Assembly: GCA_023260255.1 (NCBI GenBank)
Contig: JALQVV010000089.1
Coordinates: 1 to 32,771 of the forward strand
Origin: Candidatus Saccharimonadia bacterium
Lineage (GTDB): Bacteria; Patescibacteriota; Saccharimonadia; Saccharimonadales; Saccharimonadaceae
Length of the DNA: 32,771 nucleotides
Direction: 5' to 3'
The notes beneath the pieces were generated by a model. It saw only the letters and a list, made by a program, of their open reading frames with translations. It did no database searches and had not been told where the DNA came from. A program made the position numbers and the translations under genes. Numbering within the stretch: the first letter of the stretch is position 1; every line of letters begins with the position of its first letter. Positions 27,382 to 32,771 of the stretch are shown one piece after another.

Positions 27382-28338
27382 ATGAAGTCCATCACGATCC
27401 TCATCCCCGCCTACAATGAGGCGCCGGTATTAGACAAATTGTATGAACGCCTGGTCAAGCTTGGTGATAGTATTAAAAATTATCGGCTGGAATTTTTGTT
27501 TGTGAACGATGGTAGTCGCGATGACACGCTGTGGATCATTCAGCAGATGGCCAAAAAAGACAAACGTATTAGCTATATCGACCTGTCTCGTAATTTCGGC
27601 AAAGAGATTGCTATGATTGCAGGGATCGACCATGTCAAAAGCGACGCGTTGGTGATCATCGACGCCGATCTACAAGATCCACCCGAACTAATCCCAAAGA
27701 TGATCGAACTATGGGAAGACGGTTACGATGACGTGTATGCCAAACGTCGCTCACGCGACGGTGAAACATGGCTGAAAAAATTCACCAGCAAACAATACTA
27801 CCGACTCCTACAGCGCGTTACTCGTGTACCTATACAAGAAGACACCGGCGACTTTCGCCTACTGGACCGTCGGGTTGTTGAATCGATCCAGCAATTCCGC
27901 GAATCGCAGCGCAATGCCAAAGCAATATTTAGCCAGGTTGGGTACAACAAAAAAGAAATTATGTACGACCGCGACCCCCGTGTCGCCGGCGAAACCAAAT
28001 GGAGCTACCCAAAACTCATCGATCTCGCGGTCAGTGGCATCACGAGCTTTACCACTGCTCCGCTCCGATTTGCATCAATGTTGGGGATGATCGTGTCCTT
28101 CATCGCCTTTGTGTATATCCTCTATCTGTTGATTCGGCCATTCTTTGGCGTGCCCACCGGTGAAGGCTATTCGTCACTGATGGCGGTCATATTATTCCTG
28201 GGCGGCGTACAACTACTATCACTTGGTATTATCGGCGAATACATTGGCCGCATATTCAACGAAACCAAACAACGTCCACTCTATCTGATCGCCGAGTATC
28301 ATCAAGCGAAATTGGACAATGAACCACATCGTCGTTGA
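27382..28338 (+). CDS. GtrB/ArnC/Dpm-type GT2 polyprenyl-phosphate glycosyltransferase with two C-terminal TM
   Basis: ITILIPAYNEAPVLDKLYERL, DADLQDPPELIPKMIELWEDGYDDVYAKRRSRDGE, DTGDFRLLDRRVV, C-terminal TM hairpin. Confidence 0.92.
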   Translation: MKSITILIPAYNEAPVLDKLYERLVKLGDSIKNYRLEFLFVNDGSRDDTLWIIQQMAKKDKRISYIDLSRNFGKEIAMIAGIDHVKSDALVIIDADLQDPPELIPKMIELWEDGYDDVYAKRRSRDGETWLKKFTSKQYYRLLQRVTRVPIQEDTGDFRLLDRRVVESIQQFRESQRNAKAIFSQVGYNKKEIMYDRDPRVAGETKWSYPKLIDLAVSGITSFTTAPLRFASMLGMIVSFIAFVYILYLLIRPFFGVPTGEGYSSLMAVILFLGGVQLLSLGIIGEYIGRIFNETKQRPLYLIAEYHQAKLDNEPHRR

Positions 28339-29419
28339 CGCAAGGATTATCAATTCGACAACTGGCCGCTATATTGAACGGCTACTGACTCACCTGGAAA
28401 AAATCGACACGACCAACAAATACACCATATTAGTACCCTCGCGTGATCTATCGTACTGGAAACCAACCAACCCTAACTTTATGGTCACAGCAGCTGATTT
28501 TGCCAACTATTCATTTGCCGAGCAGATAGGATTCAAACAATTCCTCGATAGTCTCCATGCTGATTTGGTGCATTTTTGCATGCCGCAGCAGCCTGTATTA
28601 TACCGTGGCAATCATGTCACCACCGTTCACGACCTCACCCTACTGCAGACATATAATTCTGACAAAAACTGGCTGGTATTCCATGCCAAACAACTGGTCG
28701 GTCGGTTTGTGTTCAAGCGTATTGGACAGACCAGCAGCCATATCATCACACCGTCGCAGTATGTTAAAGACGCCTATGCCGAATTTGCCAACATCCCAGC
28801 AGACAAAATTACCGTCACGTACGAAGCAGCCGAAATGACGACCAAAAAAGAATCGCCGCTCGATGTACCGTTTGATAGATTCCTGCTCTATGTCGGCCAA
28901 CAGAGCGATTATAAAAACATTCGCGCCTTAGGTGATGCACATCAAAAATTACTCGAACATCACCCTAACCTCGGACTTGTATTGGTGGGTAAAAAGACCC
29001 CAGCACACCAGCGTAACGAAACGTATTTTGGGCAGCGTGGTTACAAAAATATCGAATTTACCGGATTTGTTACCGACGAACAATTAGCTTGGTTATATCG
29101 CCACTGTGCTGCCTATATATTTCCGTCGCTTACGGAGGGTTTTGGCTTGCCCGGACTCGAGGCAATGGTCTATGGCGCACCGGTCGTCAGTAGTGATCAT
29201 ACGTGCCTACCCGAAGTCTATGGTGATGCGGCGTGGTATTTTGACCCAGAAGATAGCGATGATATGAGCGAGCGTATAGGCCAAGTGCTTGATGATGAAA
29301 AATTACGCGGCGAACTGATTCAAAAAGGTGAAAAACAAATCAAAAAATATTCATGGCAACGCATGGCCGAGCAAACACTTGATGTTTACGAAAAAGCTAT
29401 GAAGACTGCTGAGCAATAA
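28319..29419 (+). CDS. Glycosyltransferase family 4
   Basis: LLYVGQQSDYKNIRAL, YIFPSLTEGFGLPGLEAMVYGAPVVSSDHTCLPEVYGDAAWYFDP. Confidence 0.93.
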   Translation: MNHIVVDARIINSTTGRYIERLLTHLEKIDTTNKYTILVPSRDLSYWKPTNPNFMVTAADFANYSFAEQIGFKQFLDSLHADLVHFCMPQQPVLYRGNHVTTVHDLTLLQTYNSDKNWLVFHAKQLVGRFVFKRIGQTSSHIITPSQYVKDAYAEFANIPADKITVTYEAAEMTTKKESPLDVPFDRFLLYVGQQSDYKNIRALGDAHQKLLEHHPNLGLVLVGKKTPAHQRNETYFGQRGYKNIEFTGFVTDEQLAWLYRHCAAYIFPSLTEGFGLPGLEAMVYGAPVVSSDHTCLPEVYGDAAWYFDPEDSDDMSERIGQVLDDEKLRGELIQKGEKQIKKYSWQRMAEQTLDVYEKAMKTAEQ

Positions 29420-29861
29420 TGATCTTGCGGTCGCGACCTTCGCCTTCGGAAAAGGTCTGAATATTGGGATACTCTGAGGCGACGTGATGAACGATGCGAC
29501 GATCGGCCGCATTGAGGTGAGCAACATGTGAGTCGCCAGTACGGAGCACTTCTTCTATCCATTCGCGTGCTTGTTTGGCAACTTTTTCGGCACGTTGTTT
29601 TTTGTAGTCGGCAATATCGATATTGATACGCGTTACCGCCGCACCTTGATTGCGAAGTACTGATGAGAGGATTAATTGCATGCTTCGCAGTGTTTCAGCA
29701 TTTTTACCAATGAGCAAACTGTTGATCTCTGTCGATGGCACAGAAAGTTCAATCACTTCCTCATCCATGCTTGCTTCGATATCAACATTGATTCCAAAAA
29801 ACGACAACAGGTCCGCCAGGTATTTTTTCGCGTATTCGATTGATTCCTGCTGATTCATCAC
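29397..29861 (-). CDS. jag: Jag/KhpB-like RNA-binding protein (KH + R3H)
   Basis: KH LLIGKNAETLRSMQLILSSVLRN and R3H-type HVAHLNAADRRIVHHVASEYPNIQTFSEGEGRDRKIII; next to yidC; SD AAGGAGGT upstream. Confidence 0.9.
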   Translation of the reverse strand: MMNQQESIEYAKKYLADLLSFFGINVDIEASMDEEVIELSVPSTEINSLLIGKNAETLRSMQLILSSVLRNQGAAVTRINIDIADYKKQRAEKVAKQAREWIEEVLRTGDSHVAHLNAADRRIVHHVASEYPNIQTFSEGEGRDRKIIIAQQSS

Positions 29862-30797
29862 CTACCTCCTTCGTTTGTCTTTGGCAACGATTCGCGTCAC
29901 GGTCGCTTCTTGGGCAACTTTAGCCCGAGCTTTGGCGGTCGCTTTTTTGCCCGGCTGCTTGACGGGTTCGTCGGCAATTTCTTCCAACTCTTCCTCATCC
30001 TGACGCAAGATCAGCCACTGTTGGAACACTGTTACAAGTGTTGATGTTGCGTAGTAGAGCGCGATTGCGCCCGGGAGGCTCAGCATGATAAATAGCATGA
30101 AAAACGGCAGAACAAAGGTCATCTTACCCATAATGGCGTTGTTGATCTCTGATTGATCAGCTTGCTTGCCGTCAGCTGCTTCGGACAAGATATCACGGAG
30201 TTTGCGTTTGCTGCCATCTTGCGGCATTGTTTGGCGCGTCTGATAGAACTGGCCAGCCGCCGCCGCAACAGCCAGGGCAACTAAAATCCAGTTGATCGCC
30301 CCGCTACTAAACGCGTGTTGGGTGAGGTCGACGACACCAAAAAGCTTTTCGTTGAATGCTTGTGGGTTTTCGACAATATGTTTGATTGGTCCAATGTTTT
30401 CGAGGAAATCATAGGTCCATTTGGCTAATTCGTTGCGGTGCAGTGTGAAGATTTGGATAACCAAATACAGTGCGATAAAAATTGGTAGCTGGATGAGGAG
30501 CAAGCCGATGGAGCGGAATGGGCTGACACCGTGCTTTTTATACAACTCCATCATCATGACACCCTCGAGCTGTCGATTGCCTTTGGCTTTGCGCTTAATC
30601 TCTTTCAGCTCAGGCTGCATGCGGCGCATGGCCTTAGTCTGGTGTAATTGGCGCCTGACAAGCGGGTGAAGCGCAAGTCGCAATAAAATAGTAAACAGGA
30701 TAATACTGACGCCAAAATCACCGCCAGGAATAACCGCATATAACCCCATTAATAGGTTAAATAGCGGCTGAACTATAAGCACTTCAAAAATATTCAC
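29862..30797 (-). CDS. yidC: Membrane protein insertase YidC (short form)
   Basis: GGDFGVSIILFTILLRLALHPLVRRQ, KEIKRKAKGN, LPIFIALYLVIQ, C-terminal K/R-rich tail; GTG start. Confidence 0.93.
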   Translation of the reverse strand: MNIFEVLIVQPLFNLLMGLYAVIPGGDFGVSIILFTILLRLALHPLVRRQLHQTKAMRRMQPELKEIKRKAKGNRQLEGVMMMELYKKHGVSPFRSIGLLLIQLPIFIALYLVIQIFTLHRNELAKWTYDFLENIGPIKHIVENPQAFNEKLFGVVDLTQHAFSSGAINWILVALAVAAAAGQFYQTRQTMPQDGSKRKLRDILSEAADGKQADQSEINNAIMGKMTFVLPFFMLFIMLSLPGAIALYYATSTLVTVFQQWLILRQDEEELEEIADEPVKQPGKKATAKARAKVAQEATVTRIVAKDKRRR

Positions 30798-30853
30798 GAG
30801 ATATGTTGCTCCACTTCAATCATGGTAATTCATCTTATGATACCATTATCTGA

Positions 30854-31204
30854 TTATTTTTTATAGATATCAGCAGTAGTGAGGAGTTGACGGACAGCTG
30901 CTTGTAGTTCCTCGTGTGACATCGTCAGTACATCAGCCGAAAAGACGATGAGCACCACATCTTGGTTGCTATGAAGTTGGGGTAGTTCATGGCGCATGAT
31001 TTCATATAATCGGCGGCGAATCCGATTGCGGCCAACAGCGCTTTTTAATACCTTTTTACTTACCACAACTGCTACGCGCGGATTTTTGCGCTTTGGATGG
31101 CGGCTATGTTTGAGGGTAATCAACCGCGAACGAACCACTTGGCCATGCGCATATACATAACGCAGGCTGCCATGGCCGTGAAAACGGTATCTAAAAGCTA
31201 ACAT
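30854..31204 (-). CDS. rnpA: Ribonuclease P protein component
   Basis: MLAFRYRFHGHGSLRYVYAHG...RVAVVVSKKVLKSAVGRNRIRRRLYEIMR. Start moved from 31237 to 31204 because TATACT (-10) lies inside the track ORF's first codons. Confidence 0.93.
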   Translation of the reverse strand: MLAFRYRFHGHGSLRYVYAHGQVVRSRLITLKHSRHPKRKNPRVAVVVSKKVLKSAVGRNRIRRRLYEIMRHELPQLHSNQDVVLIVFSADVLTMSHEELQAAVRQLLTTADIYKK

Positions 31205-31210
31205 ATCAAT

Positions 31211-31216
31211 AGTATA
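31211..31216 (-). promoter_or_regulatory. -10 TATACT of rnpA, 6 nt upstream of ATG
   Basis: Minus strand CCCTATACTATTGATATGTTAGC. Confidence 0.6.
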
Positions 31217-31235
31217 GGGTATATTTTCATTGAAC

Positions 31236-31260
31236 AAAAAAAGCCAGGCTATACCTGGCC
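31236..31260 (-). terminator. Intrinsic terminator between rpmH and rnpA
   Basis: On minus strand GCCAGG-TATAG-CCTGGC followed by TTTTTTT (31243-31259 stem-loop, A7 at 31236-31242 on +). Confidence 0.8.
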
Positions 31261-31283
31261 TTTAAGGGAAGGGCTCGCCCTTC

Positions 31284-31421
31284 CTAAATTGAAACCTTCG
31301 CTCGGCCTTTGATGCGGCGGCGTTTCAAAACTGCGCGGCCAGCTTTGGTCGCGATACGCGCACGAAAACCGTGGGTTTTCGCACGGTGACGTGTATGAGG
31401 TTGGTGAGTTCGTTTTGGCAT
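31284..31421 (-). CDS. rpmH: 50S ribosomal protein L34
   Basis: Hand translation: [45 protein letters not shown]; not in the ORF track (short). Confidence 0.95.
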   Translation of the reverse strand: MPKRTHQPHTRHRAKTHGFRARIATKAGRAVLKRRRIKGRAKVSI

Positions 31422-31430
31422 ATCTGTACT

Positions 31431-31463
31431 ACTCTAGCGTATTTTTGCTCTTTTTTCAAGTTA
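31431..31463 (-). promoter_or_regulatory. rpmH promoter: TTGAAA - 17 nt - TAGAGT, 9 nt before ATG
   Basis: Minus strand CTTGAAAAAAGAGCAAAAATACGCTAGAGTAGTACAGATATG. Confidence 0.55.
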
Positions 31464-31465
31464 CC

Positions 31466-31664
31466 GACTGTAGTTGTCCACGAAAAACACAAACTTATCC
31501 ACATATTTACAGATGAGTGTCCTAATTGTGGAAAAATCGCTTCTCTATCTAGGTATCTTCGCTTCGTACTCTTTATGGTTGTGGAAAAGTCCCGGCTGAA
31601 CTATAGTAATGGTATTGAGACACGCCGAAATGGCGGGTAAGAAGTTGAGGGAATTATATATATT
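31466..31664. other. Candidate oriC: DnaA-box-bearing rpmH-dnaA intergenic region
   Basis: TTATCCACA at 31495-31503; TGTGGAAAA (reverse of TTTTCCACA) at 31527-31535 and 31580-31588; weaker TTGTCCACG at 31474-31482; AT-rich stretch just before dnaA ATG. Confidence 0.8.
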
Positions 31665-32771
31665 ATGCAGCATTCGTTATGGCAAAGCGTCCTCGGTGAG
31701 ATCGAGCTGTCGGTACCTCATGCCACGTATGTTACGTGGTTTAAAAATACCGAACTGATCGAGTCAACTGATGAACAGGTGACTATTGCTGTTCCGAATA
31801 TCTTTGCGGTGCGCCAATTCCAGGTGAAATTTACCGACCAAATCAAACAGGTACTCGCCAAGAACGGTATCCAACCCGAGCGAATCGAGTATGTCGTTAA
31901 ATCTAGTGGTAAGCGGACGGCAATTAATCGTGAGACGACGGTTGCGCGTGGGCCCTCACGCGAAATCACCCAACCACTCGGTCAGCCAGCAGGATCATCG
32001 ACTAACCTTAATCCTCGCTATACATTCTCGAACTTCATTGTTGGGTCAAGTAATGACCTGGCGTACACAGCCTGCCAGGCGGTTGCCCAGTACCCTGGAG
32101 TAAAATACAACCCCCTCTTCCTCTATGGTGGCGTAGGTCTTGGTAAAACTCACCTTGCCCAAGCGGTTGGCAACGAAATCACAAAAAACCAACCGAACAT
32201 GCGTGTGCTCTATATTAGTTCTGAAACATTTGTCAAAGAATTCCTCGAAAGCATTCGGTTTAAGAAAAAAGGGTTTTCCGACAAGTACCGTAACGTCGAC
32301 GTGTTAATCATTGATGATATGCAGTTTATTGCCGGCAAGGAAAAAACTCAGGAAGAATTTTTCCATACCTTTAATGCGCTCCATCAGAATAACAAGCAAA
32401 TCATCATCAGTAGCGACAAGCCGCCAAAAAGCATCCCAACCCTGACCGAACGCCTCCGTAGCCGATTCGAAATGGGCATGACAATTGATATTCAAATGCC
32501 TGATTTTGAAACACGCTGCGCCATCATTGAGGCAAAGTCTGCCCTGTCTGGTGTTGAGCTCGGCCGTGATACGGTTGAATACTTAGCAAAAAACATTAAG
32601 ACAAACATCCGTGAACTCGAAGGAGCACTCAACCAATTACTTGCCTATGCCGAAATGCGCGGTATCACACCAGACATTAATACCGCCGAGGGGTTACTTG
32701 GCAACGTTCGACGCTCGCGCCCACAACATGTGAGTGCCAAACAAATTATCGACAAGACTGCAAAGTACTTT
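31665..32771 (+). CDS. dnaA: Chromosomal replication initiator DnaA (3' truncated by window edge)
   Basis: Hand translation MQHSLWQSVLGEIELSVPHATYVTWF...LFLYGGVGLGKTHLAQAVGNEI...VDVLIIDDMQFIAGKEKTQEEFFHTFNALHQ...RLRSRFEMG; open to end of window. Confidence 0.97.
   Translation, partial: MQHSLWQSVLGEIELSVPHATYVTWFKNTELIESTDEQVTIAVPNIFAVRQFQVKFTDQIKQVLAKNGIQPERIEYVVKSSGKRTAINRETTVARGPSREITQPLGQPAGSSTNLNPRYTFSNFIVGSSNDLAYTACQAVAQYPGVKYNPLFLYGGVGLGKTHLAQAVGNEITKNQPNMRVLYISSETFVKEFLESIRFKKKGFSDKYRNVDVLIIDDMQFIAGKEKTQEEFFHTFNALHQNNKQIIISSDKPPKSIPTLTERLRSRFEMGMTIDIQMPDFETRCAIIEAKSALSGVELGRDTVEYLAKNIKTNIRELEGALNQLLAYAEMRGITPDINTAEGLLGNVRRSRPQHVSAKQIIDKTAKYF

Noticed and set aside
1-32771. CRISPR arrays, tRNA/rRNA genes, transposases, integrases, toxin-antitoxin pairs
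   Set aside because: No direct-repeat/spacer pattern, cloverleaf or recombinase-like ORF was recognised by eye; a tool scan would be needed to exclude short elements.
1-32771. Alternative genetic code (UGA = Gly, as in some CPR lineages)
   Set aside because: Several genes end at TGA where homologous proteins should end (e.g. sucD at 26486-26488), and no conserved domain is interrupted by TGA, so the standard code fits.

Overview
The window reads as the oriC-proximal region of a Patescibacteria/CPR-type genome, most plausibly Candidatus Saccharibacteria; this taxonomy is inferred from gene content and was not tested. The right end has the canonical origin neighbourhood: jag - yidC - rnpA - rpmH on the minus strand, a DnaA-box-bearing intergenic region, and dnaA on the plus strand running off the edge. 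Most of the rest (about 0.3-24 kb and 27.4-29.4 kb) is a large cell-surface glycan locus. It contains an O-antigen-ligase/Wzy-like protein, a polyprenyl sugar-phosphate transferase, many GT4 glycosyltransferases, GtrB/Dpm-type and PIG-V-type (GT-C) enzymes, a Wzm/Wzt ABC exporter, an FkbM methyltransferase with a C-terminal coiled coil, GlmS, a ManC split into two separate genes, and an OpgC-like acyltransferase. Also present are a secreted LGFP-repeat protein, a G5+Excalibur secreted protein, an isolated succinyl-CoA synthetase pair (sucC/sucD), and an HTH-only LexA-like regulator. No tRNA, rRNA, CRISPR array, transposase or integrase was recognised. The most interesting non-gene signal is a recurring promoter layout: a TATAMT-type -10 hexamer 6-8 nt upstream of the start codon at operon-first genes, implying leaderless mRNAs, while several internal genes carry Shine-Dalgarno (SD) motifs. 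The best functional hypotheses are (a) OpgC plus SucCD as a glycan-succinylation module and (b) the FkbM-coiled-coil protein as a WbdD-like chain terminator for the Wzm/Wzt system.
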